The notes under the pieces were generated by a model, which was not told the origin of the DNA, did no database searches, and worked only from the letters and a program-made list of their open reading frames with translations. From CAYZXT01 sp964482515 (GTDB lineage: Bacteria; Elusimicrobiota; Elusimicrobia; FEN-1173): a stretch of 64,000 nucleotides of DNA. How positions within the stretch are numbered: the first letter of the stretch is position 1; each line of letters starts with the position of its first letter. This document shows, piece by piece, positions 1 to 8,580 of this stretch. A program made the translations under genes and the position numbers. Where the stretch lies: the NCBI GenBank assembly GCA_964482515.1, contig CAYZXT010000009.1:1-64000 (forward strand), read 5' to 3'.

Positions 1-441
1 GATCGAGCGATCATCCTTGCGCGGTTGAAGGAAACCCTGAAAGACCTCAAAGCCACCCGGGAACAAAACCCGGACTCTCAAAGCCCCATAGGTCTCACGG
101 TACAAGACGCAAAAGTCACGGATGCCGCGATCAATGGCTTGGCTGATACCGAGTTAAGGAACCTGATCGCTGAATTGAGAGAGCGGCATGGAGCCCGGCT
201 ACTCCTGGCTGGCCAACAAACAATTCTTGATAGTGCCACCGGCAAGCTGTCGGCCCGCTTGGTGGCCACGGTAATGGGGAGCAAGATTATGCCCTATATC
301 TACACCCTCCAAGAGGAGGACTGGGTGGACCTGCGGGACGCCCTGGTGAAGATCATCATGTCCGCCGGCTTGGTCCGCAACGCCGCCTCCCAGAAACTGG
401 AAGAGATTAAGCAGGATCAATTTATCCGAATCCAGGCATGA
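1..441 (+). CDS. Unrecognised protein, 3' end only
   Basis: The frame is open from base 1, so the true start lies outside the window; 146 codons are visible before TGA 439-441. An in-frame TTG at 25 could also start a shorter 138-residue protein. The visible part is mostly helical and charged, with no signal peptide or membrane segment. A stretch near the middle (ILDSATGKLSARLVATV) faintly recalls serine-recombinase sequence but the catalytic serine region is not visible, so I do not assign it. A strong terminator follows about 140 bp downstream. Confidence 0.6.
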   Translation, partial: DRAIILARLKETLKDLKATREQNPDSQSPIGLTVQDAKVTDAAINGLADTELRNLIAELRERHGARLLLAGQQTILDSATGKLSARLVATVMGSKIMPYIYTLQEEDWVDLRDALVKIIMSAGLVRNAASQKLEEIKQDQFIRIQA

Positions 442-580
442 TCCTGGGCCCTATCCCAGGTTAAGCTCCCTCGGCATTTCACGCCGCCGTATTCGCAACA
501 TTGTCCGACCTTAACAAATCCCAAAATTCCATCATCTTTTGAATTCTGTAACACCCGGGGAGGTTTTATCGGATGATGCA

Positions 581-620
581 AAAAGGCCGCGGTTTCAGTT
601 GACCGCGGCCTTTTGCTTTT
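581..620 (+). terminator. Intrinsic terminator
   Basis: A 13-bp perfect stem (AAAAGGCCGCGGT at 581-593, complement at 602-614) with an 8-nt loop is followed by a T-rich run. It ends the upstream plus-strand gene. The rest of 442-778 shows no gene I can support. Confidence 0.85.
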
Positions 621-778
621 CGTGTGCGCGTGATTGAGGAGCGGGCCGAGGAAATGGTTGAAGGGCGTTGGCCCGGAAACCAGAATTCGGACCTACTGGA
701 CCGAATGAGTACGCTCGCCTTCGCGTCGCAGGGGTGTATCCTCCCGAAGATTTTACTTCCTTGTCCGGGCGGTTGCCA

Positions 779-1981
779 TTAGCGGGCGTAACCCGGTTCT
801 TGGCTGCTCGCGTTGCCCGTGTCGTTCAGCAGCCGCCGGACGACGGCAATAAAGACCCCTGTCAGAACGAGGTTGAGCGCCAGCGACAGCATGGCCACCG
901 TGACAGCCGCGCCGCCGAGTCCGTAGGACAGCGAAACGGCGAGCACCCCGGCGCCCACTTCGCCGCGCGGAAACATGCCGATGGAAACCGCCAGCCTTTC
1001 CCGCAACGTCGCTTCCTTCCTGTAGCAGAAGGCGCTGAACATTTTTCCCAGGTTGGAAATGACCGTGACGATCACCACATGCGCGGCGATCCATCCCCAT
1101 CCCGGCCAAGGTCCGCCGACGATGCGCTGGGCCCCCGAGGTTTCGGCGATGAGCGGCATGGAAAGCCCCACGAAGAGCATGAAGACCGACGTCACGGCGG
1201 TCGAGGCCCTCTGTTCGCCCGCGCCTTCGTGGGCGTGGTCCCCTTCCCCGTCGCGCCGATAGAGCATGCATCCCAGGACGAAAGCCGGCAGCAGAACTTC
1301 CAGGTGGATCGGCACCACGTCATCGATCAGCTTGCTCGAGATGTAAATCCCTTCGCATAGCGCGGTGATGAGGCCCGCGTAAACCAACAGCCATGCCCAG
1401 CCCGTGGGGGCCCGCAGTTGATGCAGGTACTTCCACGCGGCCCAAAGGAGGGCGCCGATGGCCAGGATGATGGCGCCGAGCTGCCAACGCATTCCGATCA
1501 TCAATGCTTTCAGCGGGATCATGAGCAGCACGGTATCAAGGTCGTCGAAGATGGCCAGGATCCGGGCCTTCTTAAAGACCCAGGTCGCGCCGAGACCCGC
1601 GGCGGCAAGCATGGCGAACAGCACGCCCGCCGAAGTGGGCGCCGCGAACCGGGATACCAGGAGGGAGTCTTTCCACGTTTGGGCGGAAAACCAATCTGTG
1701 GATGGAGACATCGCCCACACGAAATAGAGGGCGCAGAAAATCCAGGGAAACGCGGCCGCCGTGGCGGCCACGACATAATCCCAGCCGTATTGCCTCAGGT
1801 TGCTCTTGTCGATGTCGAATTCATGTCCCACCCTGATCATCAGGAAGGCCAGACAAAACATGGTGGTCAGCTTGATGGCCATGGCGAGGGGGGCGTAAAT
1901 CTCCGGCCCCAGGCGGGGAAGGATTTGGGAAAGGAAAAGTCCCGCCAGCAGCAGGGCAGAATAGACGATCACTTTTTTCAT
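779..1981 (-). CDS. Cation:proton antiporter (CPA/Na+/H+ exchanger type)
   Basis: A 400-residue inner-membrane protein with about 12 hydrophobic segments. The C-terminal half has the pattern of Na+/H+ exchanger domains: a conserved FPRGEVGAGVLA stretch in a late helix and a long hydrophobic end. A charged, His-rich loop (GDGEGDHAHEGAG) lies mid-protein. I start it at the ATG at 1981, because it overlaps the upstream antiporter stop as ATGA (1978-1981), a sign of translational coupling; the longer open frame upstream is just the antisense of codons in another frame. It is the last gene of the operon with the Ca2+/Na+ antiporter, HtpX and a DUF1232 protein. Substrate is probably Na+ or K+; the exact ion cannot be told from sequence. 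Confidence 0.85.
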   Translation of the reverse strand: MKKVIVYSALLLAGLFLSQILPRLGPEIYAPLAMAIKLTTMFCLAFLMIRVGHEFDIDKSNLRQYGWDYVVAATAAAFPWIFCALYFVWAMSPSTDWFSAQTWKDSLLVSRFAAPTSAGVLFAMLAAAGLGATWVFKKARILAIFDDLDTVLLMIPLKALMIGMRWQLGAIILAIGALLWAAWKYLHQLRAPTGWAWLLVYAGLITALCEGIYISSKLIDDVVPIHLEVLLPAFVLGCMLYRRDGEGDHAHEGAGEQRASTAVTSVFMLFVGLSMPLIAETSGAQRIVGGPWPGWGWIAAHVVIVTVISNLGKMFSAFCYRKEATLRERLAVSIGMFPRGEVGAGVLAVSLSYGLGGAAVTVAMLSLALNLVLTGVFIAVVRRLLNDTGNASSQEPGYAR

Positions 1982-3060
1982 GGATGGATCCTTCCGGGCG
2001 CCGGCGCTTTCCTTCCCGCGTATTGGTGACGGTACGCGACGACCGCGAGAGTGACCGCCGTCAACGGTAGGACGTAGGCGAGCATCAGCGCGCTGAATGC
2101 CGGCAGACTGGCGTGGTTTTGCGCCGCGAGGATGATATAAGCGATATAGGCCGCGTAGTAGGCCAGGAAGAGGGCTCCTTCCCAGCGGTTGATTCGATGT
2201 CCGGTGAGGAAGATCGGCAGGCAAGCGACCGCGGTAACGAGCATGACGGGAATATCGAAATTCCAGGCTGAAGGCGCCACGACGACGCCGGCGGGCGATA
2301 TGATCGCGGCGAGCCCGAGGACTCCCAGAATATTAAATATGTTGCTGCCCACGACGTTGCCCACGGCGATGTCCCGCTCTTTCCTCCATGCCGCCAGGAG
2401 GGACGTCGCCACTTCGGGCAGGCTGGTGCCCGCGGCGACGATCGTCAGGCCGATCACCAGCTCGCTGATGCCGATGCTGCGGGCCATCGTGACCGAACTT
2501 TCCAGCAACCACCGGGCGCCGATGATCAGAGCGATCAACCCGCCGGCGACGTAAAGCGTCGCCCTCGCGGCGCTTGGATGGTTATCGGGAACGTTCGTCC
2601 CTGGATTACCGCCGTTTTTCAGCGCCTGGCGGACCTGCCACCCGGTGTACGCCGCCAGCAGGAGGAGAAGAACTGTCCCTTCCGTCCGGGAGACGACCTT
2701 GTCGCGGGCCATGGCCCAGAGAAGACAGGAGGCGGCGATCATAATAGGCACTTCCTGCCGGATGATTTGACGGTGCACGGTGAGCGTGGACAAACAGGCG
2801 GAAATTCCCAATATGAAAAGGACGTTCAGGATGTTGCTTCCGACCACGTTTCCCAGGCTGATGTCCGCTTGCCCCATGAGGGAAGCCTTGGCGCTGACCA
2901 CCAGTTCCGGGGCGCTGGTGCCGTAGGCCACGACGGTCAGGCCCACGACGATCGCGGAAACTCCCCACCGCTTGGCCAGGTTCGACGCTCCCCGCACCAG
3001 CCCTTCCGCGCCGAGCGTCAGCAGGCCGAGCCCGGCCGCGAACAACAATCCTGTCATCAT
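1978..3060 (-). CDS. Calcium/sodium antiporter, CaCA family (YrbG-like)
   Basis: About 360 residues, ten predicted membrane helices in two inverted halves. Each half carries the alpha-repeat signature: GTSAPELVVS...GNVVGSNILN in the first and GTSLPEVATS...GNVVGSNIFN in the second. These hold the ion-binding Glu and Asn residues of CaCA exchangers. The start at 3060 is chosen because AAGGAG lies 6 nt upstream; an in-frame ATG at 3075 lacks a ribosome site. It overlaps the next antiporter by 4 nt and follows htpX by about 57 nt. Expected to exchange Na+ or H+ for Ca2+ across the inner membrane. Confidence 0.92.
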   Translation of the reverse strand: MMTGLLFAAGLGLLTLGAEGLVRGASNLAKRWGVSAIVVGLTVVAYGTSAPELVVSAKASLMGQADISLGNVVGSNILNVLFILGISACLSTLTVHRQIIRQEVPIMIAASCLLWAMARDKVVSRTEGTVLLLLLAAYTGWQVRQALKNGGNPGTNVPDNHPSAARATLYVAGGLIALIIGARWLLESSVTMARSIGISELVIGLTIVAAGTSLPEVATSLLAAWRKERDIAVGNVVGSNIFNILGVLGLAAIISPAGVVVAPSAWNFDIPVMLVTAVACLPIFLTGHRINRWEGALFLAYYAAYIAYIILAAQNHASLPAFSALMLAYVLPLTAVTLAVVAYRHQYAGRKAPAPGRIHP

Positions 3061-3117
3061 GATGCTCTCCTTCACGGGATGCGGACCCGTTCGGCCTACC
3101 GGGTCCGCGTTGGGCCC

Positions 3118-3987
3118 CTAGGCCAACTGTTTCTGACGGGCGTTCGCCATGCTCTCCAGTTTTTTCACCCTCTCCGCCGTGGGAGGGTGCGTACTGAACA
3201 TGCGAGTCAATCCTCCGCCGCGGAAGGGATTGATGATGAATAAATGGGCGGTGGCCGGCGTTCCGGAATCCTGAGGTATCTTCTTCGCCCATTGTTCTAT
3301 TTTTTGCAGCGCACGTGCAAGGGCCAGCGGGTTGTCCGTCAACCGGGCGCCCGCGGCGTCGGCTTCGAACTCCCGCGCGCGGGATATGGCCGTTTGGATC
3401 AGCATTGCGGCCAGAGGCGCGAGGATGATTCCGGCCAATCCAGCCAGGGGATGGGTCCCTCCCTCGGAATCATGGTCGCCTCGCCCGCCGAACATATTGC
3501 CCCAGAACGCCATGTCCGCCAGCATGCTGAGAGCGCCGCCGAGGGTCGCGGCCACGGTCATAATCAACGTGTCGCGGTTTTTGATGTGGCCCAGCTCGTG
3601 GGCCAGGACGCCCTCGACTTCGTCCCTTTTCAGCAGTTTGAGAAGTCCTTCAGTCACCGCGACCGCGCCCTTCTCCGGGTTGCGGCCGGTGGCGAAGGCA
3701 TTGGGAGTTTCCTGCGGGATCAGGTAGAGCTTCGGCATAGGAAGGCCCGCTTGCCGGGCCAACCGCCGCACCGATTCATGAAGCTCCGGCTCCTCGGCGG
3801 GGCCGATGGCTTTCGCTCCGCTCATCCTCAGGACGATGGTGTCCGACCACCAGTAAGCGGCGACGTTCATGCCGCCCGCCAGCAGCAGGGCTATCCCGAA
3901 ACCGGCGCCGCCGCCCAAGGCCTGTCCCGCATATAGGAAGACCGCCGTGAGAGCGGCCAACAGTCCGACGGTTTTGATTTTGTTCAT
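3118..3987 (-). CDS. htpX: Membrane zinc metalloprotease HtpX
   Basis: 289 residues, matching the usual HtpX length. Two N-terminal membrane helices (residues about 7-50), then the M48 zinc motif HELGH (in VLAHELGHIKNRD, near residue 133), a further hydrophobic pair, and the third zinc ligand in REFEADAAG. Known role of the family: quality control of misfolded inner-membrane proteins together with FtsH, usually under envelope stress. AAGGAGAAG precedes the start. It sits second in the putative NhaR-controlled operon, which fits a role in salt or envelope stress. Confidence 0.95.
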   Translation of the reverse strand: MNKIKTVGLLAALTAVFLYAGQALGGGAGFGIALLLAGGMNVAAYWWSDTIVLRMSGAKAIGPAEEPELHESVRRLARQAGLPMPKLYLIPQETPNAFATGRNPEKGAVAVTEGLLKLLKRDEVEGVLAHELGHIKNRDTLIMTVAATLGGALSMLADMAFWGNMFGGRGDHDSEGGTHPLAGLAGIILAPLAAMLIQTAISRAREFEADAAGARLTDNPLALARALQKIEQWAKKIPQDSGTPATAHLFIINPFRGGGLTRMFSTHPPTAERVKKLESMANARQKQLA

Positions 3988-4020
3988 GGCAACACTTCTC
4001 CTTTGATCGTGATATCGGAT

Positions 4021-4536
4021 TCAACGCATGGAGCCCGTGAAAACCGGCCGCCGTCCGGTCCGAGCGGTGATCATATCCAGCATTTGCTCAATCCGCGCGG
4101 TCTCGTGAGGTAACAGCTCCCGGGCCATGGCCATCCAGTCCGGCACCCGGATGGAGAGGCCGACGTCGTCCACCAAGGGCTTCAGCTCCGCCCAGTCGTC
4201 GGATTGCGCCGTGCGTTGGTAGGCGCTGGCGACCACGTAGGCGTCGTCCAGGTAACCGAACAACCCCAGGGTTTTTTCCGGCAGGAAGTCCGACGGGTTG
4301 TAGAGATAGGCGAGTATGAACTCATGCAGCCGCTTCGTTTCCTGGGATATGTCGGAGGCGCTCGACCACCGTCGTATCTGGGCGATCATTTCAGGCAGAT
4401 GCAGGACCATGTGGCGCAGGGGATCCTCCAGGTGCACCGCCTCCCGCGGCCCCACACGCCGCCGTATCTCGGACGTGAACGGGTCCTTCGGGTCCATCGA
4501 CAACAGCTTCAGCTGGTTCTTGAGTGCTTTCAACAT
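4021..4536 (-). CDS. DUF1232-like protein
   Basis: 171 residues from the ATG at 4536, which is preceded by AGGAGG; the frame continues 29 codons upstream but those lie in the promoter. The middle holds the DUF1232/YkvA-type stretch LYNPSDFLPEKTLGLFGYLDDAYVV (pattern P.D..P...G..DD), though without the clear membrane helices of classic YkvA proteins. Its function is not known. First gene of the four-gene operon and divergent from nhaR, 95 bp away. Confidence 0.7.
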   Translation of the reverse strand: MLKALKNQLKLLSMDPKDPFTSEIRRRVGPREAVHLEDPLRHMVLHLPEMIAQIRRWSSASDISQETKRLHEFILAYLYNPSDFLPEKTLGLFGYLDDAYVVASAYQRTAQSDDWAELKPLVDDVGLSIRVPDWMAMARELLPHETARIEQMLDMITARTGRRPVFTGSMR

Positions 4537-4631
4537 GGGAACCTCCTTTGAAATACCGATGGAATGAGTATAAGGCCGAAGGGGGTATTCTGTAAAATAG
4601 ATAATATTGTAAAATATCATCACTTAAAACG
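4537..4631. promoter_or_regulatory. Divergent promoter region with candidate NhaR sites
   Basis: This 95-bp gap separates the divergent DUF1232 operon and the LysR gene. It is markedly AT-rich and contains a direct repeat TGTAAAATA at 4591 and 4608 (17 nt apart) and a dyad ATATT-GTAA-AATAT at 4604-4617. LysR regulators usually bind such AT-rich dyads in divergent promoters; binding here is inferred. Confidence 0.5.
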
Positions 4632-5531
4632 ATGATACCGCTGAACTACCACCACCTCTATTATTTCTACACCATCGCCCGGGCCGGCAGCATCGCCAAG
4701 GCGTGCGACGAGCTCCTGCTGGGCCAGCCCACCCTGTCGATGCAGCTGAAGCAATTGGAGAAGTCCCTGGGGCATAAGCTTTTCGAGCGGAGGAACCAGC
4801 GCCTTCACCTGACGGAAGAGGGCCGCGTCGTTCTGGATTACGCCGAAAGCCTCTTCGAGATCGGACGGGAGCTTAAGGACGCCATGCGGGACCGCCGCGG
4901 CAAAGGCCGGCTGGCCATCCAGGTGGGCATCCTGAGCGGTTCTCCCCGCTCCTACGGCCAGTCGCTGATCGAGGCCGTCTTGAAGAAGGACCCCGACGCG
5001 CACGTCAGCGTGACCGAGGGGCGATTGAGTGAGTTGCTGGGAGCCATGCGGAACCACGAGCTGGACATCGTCCTGACCGACGTCAACATCCGCAGCCAGG
5101 ACCAGGAAGAATTCATCAGCCATCCCGTGGGACGGGTTCCCATCGTCCTGGCCGCGGCGCGGCGGCTGGCCCGCCGCTACGGAGGGCCCGTGTCCCGGCT
5201 GGATGGCGCGCCTTTCATCCTCGTCTCGTCGCCGAGCCAGATTTATTACCAGGTGCAGGACCTTTTCGCCCAATGGAAAATCAAACCCAGGGTGGTCGCC
5301 GAAGTCCAGGACGCGGAACTGGGCCGGCGCCTGGCGCTTGCCGGGCGGGGCGTCGTCCCCTTGAACGCCTACACCGTCGCGCTCAGCCTGCCGGCCAACG
5401 CGCTTGTGCCCCTGTCTCTGGATCGCCCGCTGTCGTTGCACGAGTCGGTTTATTTGGTGACGCGGAAGCGGCGGTGGATGAACCCGCTGGCGGACCATCT
5501 CCAAAAAAGTTTCAGACTGCAGGTACGGTAA
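4632..5531 (+). CDS. nhaR: LysR-family regulator, NhaR-like
   Basis: 299 residues. An N-terminal winged helix-turn-helix (residues about 5-63, with SIAKACDELLLGQPTLSMQLKQLE) is followed by a LysR substrate domain. The opening (PLNYHHLYYFYTIARAGSIAKAC) and the C-terminal region (SSPSQIYYQVQDLF..) are those of the NhaR subgroup, which in other bacteria activates Na+/H+ antiporter genes in response to Na+. Its gene is divergent from an operon with two antiporters, which supports that role. No strong ribosome site is visible. Confidence 0.85.
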   Translation: MIPLNYHHLYYFYTIARAGSIAKACDELLLGQPTLSMQLKQLEKSLGHKLFERRNQRLHLTEEGRVVLDYAESLFEIGRELKDAMRDRRGKGRLAIQVGILSGSPRSYGQSLIEAVLKKDPDAHVSVTEGRLSELLGAMRNHELDIVLTDVNIRSQDQEEFISHPVGRVPIVLAAARRLARRYGGPVSRLDGAPFILVSSPSQIYYQVQDLFAQWKIKPRVVAEVQDAELGRRLALAGRGVVPLNAYTVALSLPANALVPLSLDRPLSLHESVYLVTRKRRWMNPLADHLQKSFRLQVR

Positions 5532-5580
5532 GCTGTGACCCCAATGTTTTAAAGTGACAAAAATTAGGTCCGGAGATCGC

Positions 5581-6372
5581 ATGAAAATCGACAAGAACAA
5601 CTTTTCACGGCATCCAAGAAAAGCCTTTTGGCGGATGTCGATATTGATCATTTCCTTGGGGATATCGCAAGCATCGGAGGGTTCATCCCCAGCGGCCCCT
5701 TTTGTGGTCGCTCTGGAAGCGGGGCCGGTCTGGCAGAATCGAAACGATGTGCGGATTCCCGGGAACGAAGGGACTCGGTTTTCGTTGACCGATTTGACAG
5801 GGGGCGGCCCCTTTCTCGGCGCGCGTTTCCAGGTGGATTGGAACAGGCATTCCCCGCATCAATACAGGATAACCGCGGCTCCGTTCCGCGTCGGCGGGAC
5901 GAGCAGCCCGTCTGAAGACCTTCGTTTCAATGGGCAAACTTTTCTCAAGGGGGTTCCGGCCAAGGGAACCTATAGATTCGACACCTATCGGTTGACCTAT
6001 CGATATATGTTCGGCGATAAGAACAGATTGAAATGGAATGCGGGCGGAACTTTATTAATAAGGGACGCCGAAATTAAACTTGAGCAGGCGCGGGTGTATG
6101 CTTCCAAGAAAAACGTTGGATTCGTACCGCTGTTTCATTTTTCCGGCCATTGGGGATTCACGGACCGGCTGAGGGCTCAAATGGAGTTCGATGGATTGGC
6201 GGGCGGGCCGGGCCGTGCATTCGATTTTGCGCTTCAGGGACTTTATTCGCTTTCGGATCGGTGGGATATGGGTCTTGGCTACCGGACGATTGAGGGAGGC
6301 AGCGATACCGATTCCGTCTACACCTTCGGTTGGTTCAACGCCCTGAACCTGATCGTCGCCTGTAAATTCTAA
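5581..6372 (+). CDS. Putative outer-membrane beta-barrel protein
   Basis: 263 residues from the ATG at 5581 (CGGAG 8 nt upstream); the open frame extends nine codons further without a better start. A signal peptide ends near residue 32 (ISQASEGSS). The rest shows alternating hydrophobic/polar strands (LGARFQVDW, YRFDTYRLTYRYMFG, WDMGLGYRTIEGG) and ends in a Phe (VACKF), the usual barrel-assembly signal. No known family recognised. The gap from nhaR is about 50 bp and holds nothing clear. Confidence 0.65.
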   Translation: MKIDKNNFSRHPRKAFWRMSILIISLGISQASEGSSPAAPFVVALEAGPVWQNRNDVRIPGNEGTRFSLTDLTGGGPFLGARFQVDWNRHSPHQYRITAAPFRVGGTSSPSEDLRFNGQTFLKGVPAKGTYRFDTYRLTYRYMFGDKNRLKWNAGGTLLIRDAEIKLEQARVYASKKNVGFVPLFHFSGHWGFTDRLRAQMEFDGLAGGPGRAFDFALQGLYSLSDRWDMGLGYRTIEGGSDTDSVYTFGWFNALNLIVACKF

Positions 6373-6453
6373 TTCAGAATTGCGCGGCTGAAGCGAAGCT
6401 GGAATTGAGATCGAATAGGGGAAACCATAACGAAAGGATCAGCTCTCGCCAAA

Positions 6454-6918
6454 ATGAAAATAAACAAAATCCACCACTCGCAGTTGATTAATAAAAAGGT
6501 CCAGGAGGTTTTTTCTTTTTTCGAAAATCCCGCCAACCTGGCGAAAATCACGCCGCCCGAACTTGGGTTCCAGATCCTCACTCCCGCTCCCGTGGAAATG
6601 GGAAAGGGGAGCCTCATCGACTACACTGTTCGCGTCATGGGGGTCCCCGTCCGCTGGACCAGCCTTATCGCGGAATACGATCCGCCCCATAAATTTGTGG
6701 ATATTCAGCTGAAAGGACCCTATTCGTTTTGGCACCACGCGCATCTGTTTAAAGAACACCCCGGGGGGACGCTGATAGAAGACGTGGTTCATTATTGTCT
6801 TCCGTTCGGGATCGCGGGGCAATTGGTCAATAGATTGGTCGTCGGCCGACAGCTCCGATCGATTTTTGATTATCGAAGGAATATCATCGCGAAATATTTT
6901 CAGGAAGGAAATAAATAA
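6454..6918 (+). CDS. SRPBCC-family protein
   Basis: 154 residues, the usual length for a single START/SRPBCC fold. The pattern VQEVFSFFENPANLAKITPPELGFQI near the N-terminus and the late GTLIEDVVHYCLPFG strand are typical of the 'cyclase/dehydrase' group, often placed with NAD-dependent epimerases. Cytoplasmic, no signal peptide. The bound ligand is unknown. Confidence 0.8.
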   Translation: MKINKIHHSQLINKKVQEVFSFFENPANLAKITPPELGFQILTPAPVEMGKGSLIDYTVRVMGVPVRWTSLIAEYDPPHKFVDIQLKGPYSFWHHAHLFKEHPGGTLIEDVVHYCLPFGIAGQLVNRLVVGRQLRSIFDYRRNIIAKYFQEGNK

Positions 6919-6944
6919 AAACAGCCGGCGTTTGGGCGCCGGCC
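6915..6944 (-). terminator. Intrinsic terminator for guaB
   Basis: Stem GCCGGCG (6924-6930) pairs with CGCCGGC (6937-6943). Read on the minus strand it is followed by TGTTTTTATTTATTT, so it ends guaB; it lies between convergent genes. Confidence 0.8.
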
Positions 6945-6972
6945 GCGATGAATCAGGTGTGACGAGGAGCGT

Positions 6973-8523
6973 TTAGGATTTTTCCTGGTAGTTCGGGGCT
7001 TCCCGGGTGATGGTGATGTCGTGCGGGTGGGATTCCGCCTTGCCCGCTTCCGTGATCCGGACGAACTGGGCGATGTCGCGCAGCTCCTCGATGTCGCGGG
7101 CGCCGACGTACCCCATCCCGCGCTTCAGGCCGCCCATGTACTGGTAGAGGACTTCCTTCAGCGGCCCCTTGTAGGGCACCATGCCTTCCATGCCTTCGGG
7201 AATCAAATCGTTCTTGCCCTGGTTGTAGCGTTCGCGGGACCCTTTATAGGTTTCCATGGCGCCCAGCGACCCCATGCCGCGGTAAACCTTGTATTGGATG
7301 CCCTGGTGGAAGCGGAACTCACCGGGGCTTTCCTTGGTGCCGGCGAGCATGTTGCCCATCATGACCGAATGGGCGCCCGCCCCGATGGCGATCGAAATGT
7401 CGCCGGAATATTTCAGCCCGCCGTCCGCGCAGACCGGGACGTTGTATTTCCGCGCCGCCTTGGCGCACTCGTAGATCGCGCTGACCTGGGGTTTGCCGAT
7501 GCCGGCGATGATCCGCGTGGTGCAGATGGACCCCGGTCCCTGGCCCACCTTCAGCCCGTCGGCGCCCGCCTTCAGCAGCCGCTCCGCCGATTCCGGTTCA
7601 GAGATGTTCCCGGCCATCACGTCGATGTCGTATTTTTTCTTGATCAGTTTCAGCGTTTCGATGACGCCTTTCGAATCCCCGTGGGCCGTGTCGATGATCA
7701 CCAGGTCGAGCTGTTCCTTGATCAGGCTTTCCATGCGCTCGAGGGCGTCGTCGTACACGCCGACCGCCGCGGCCACCCGCAGGCGGCCGTTCCTGTCCAC
7801 GTTGAAAGTTTGCGAGTCCCCGAAAAGGATGCGCTTCACGTCGCTGAAGGTATAGAGGCCGGCGACCTTGCGGTTCCGGTCCACCAGGGGGAGGACCTTC
7901 TTCTTGCTTTCCTTCATGATCTTATAGGCGTCGCGCAGGCTCGTTCCCACCGTGCCGGTGATGACGTCCTTGGTCATGACCTGTTTCGCCTTGAGCGAAG
8001 GGTTCTCGCAGAAAATGAAATCGTTCTCGGTGATGACGCCGACCAGGCGCTGCCCGCCGTCCAGGATGGGGAAGGAATGGAAGTTGAAGCCCTTCTGCTC
8101 CCGGTTGCGAAGGATTTCCTCGATCGTCGTGTTTTCGTCGAAGCAGATGGGTTTGTCGATGCGGCCGTTGAGGTGGTACTTCACCTTGGCCACCTGGTCG
8201 GCCTGGTCGTGGGGGGAAAAGTTCTTGTGGATGACGCCGATGCCGCCCAGCTTGGCGATCTCGATGGCCATCGCAGCCTCCGTCACCGTGTCCATGGCGG
8301 CGCTGGCGATGGGGATCCGCATCCCGACGTTGCGCGAGAACTTCGATTCCACGTTGACGTCGTCGGGAAGCATGGCGGAGTAGCCGCTGGTCAACCGGAC
8401 GTCGTCGTAGGTGAGGGCGATGCCCTGGTTGGCGACCTTGCGGAAGAAGCTGTCTCGTCTTTCGATGAACTTCCGGCGGGAGGCCGGCGTGGCGGGTTTG
8501 CTGTTCTTTGTCATGCGCGACAT
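6973..8523 (-). CDS. guaB: IMP dehydrogenase
   Basis: About 516 residues, slightly longer than the usual 480-490. It converts IMP to XMP with NAD+, the committed step to GMP. An N-terminal barrel half (LTYDDVRL, then ASAAMDTVTEAAMA) is interrupted by two CBS domains (residues about 105-230) and followed by the catalytic loop GPGSICTTR, whose Cys attacks IMP, and the flap region MGSLGAMETYKGSRERY. The start is uncertain: ATGs at 8523 and 8514 and a GTG at 8550 are in frame and none has a well-placed ribosome site; I use 8523. The AI-2E permease gene ends 57 nt upstream on the same strand. Confidence 0.95.
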   Translation of the reverse strand: MSRMTKNSKPATPASRRKFIERRDSFFRKVANQGIALTYDDVRLTSGYSAMLPDDVNVESKFSRNVGMRIPIASAAMDTVTEAAMAIEIAKLGGIGVIHKNFSPHDQADQVAKVKYHLNGRIDKPICFDENTTIEEILRNREQKGFNFHSFPILDGGQRLVGVITENDFIFCENPSLKAKQVMTKDVITGTVGTSLRDAYKIMKESKKKVLPLVDRNRKVAGLYTFSDVKRILFGDSQTFNVDRNGRLRVAAAVGVYDDALERMESLIKEQLDLVIIDTAHGDSKGVIETLKLIKKKYDIDVMAGNISEPESAERLLKAGADGLKVGQGPGSICTTRIIAGIGKPQVSAIYECAKAARKYNVPVCADGGLKYSGDISIAIGAGAHSVMMGNMLAGTKESPGEFRFHQGIQYKVYRGMGSLGAMETYKGSRERYNQGKNDLIPEGMEGMVPYKGPLKEVLYQYMGGLKRGMGYVGARDIEELRDIAQFVRITEAGKAESHPHDITITREAPNYQEKS

Positions 8524-8580
8524 TTTACATTTTTGCCGCCGTTTCCGCACCTCCCCCGCCGCAAATAAACGGCGGGCCGA

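Noticed and set aside
25..441. Serine recombinase fragment at the left edge
   Set aside because: One stretch (DSATGKLSARLVATV) resembles the recombinase core, but order and flanks do not fit and the catalytic part is outside the window.
2606..3292. 228-residue frame over htpX/antiporter
   Set aside because: Shadow of the antiporter and htpX in another frame; Gly/Arg/Pro-rich.
7021..8568. 515-residue open frame opposite guaB
   Set aside because: It is the antisense of guaB, with the composition of GC-rich shadow frames (Arg/Gly/Val-rich, no domain).
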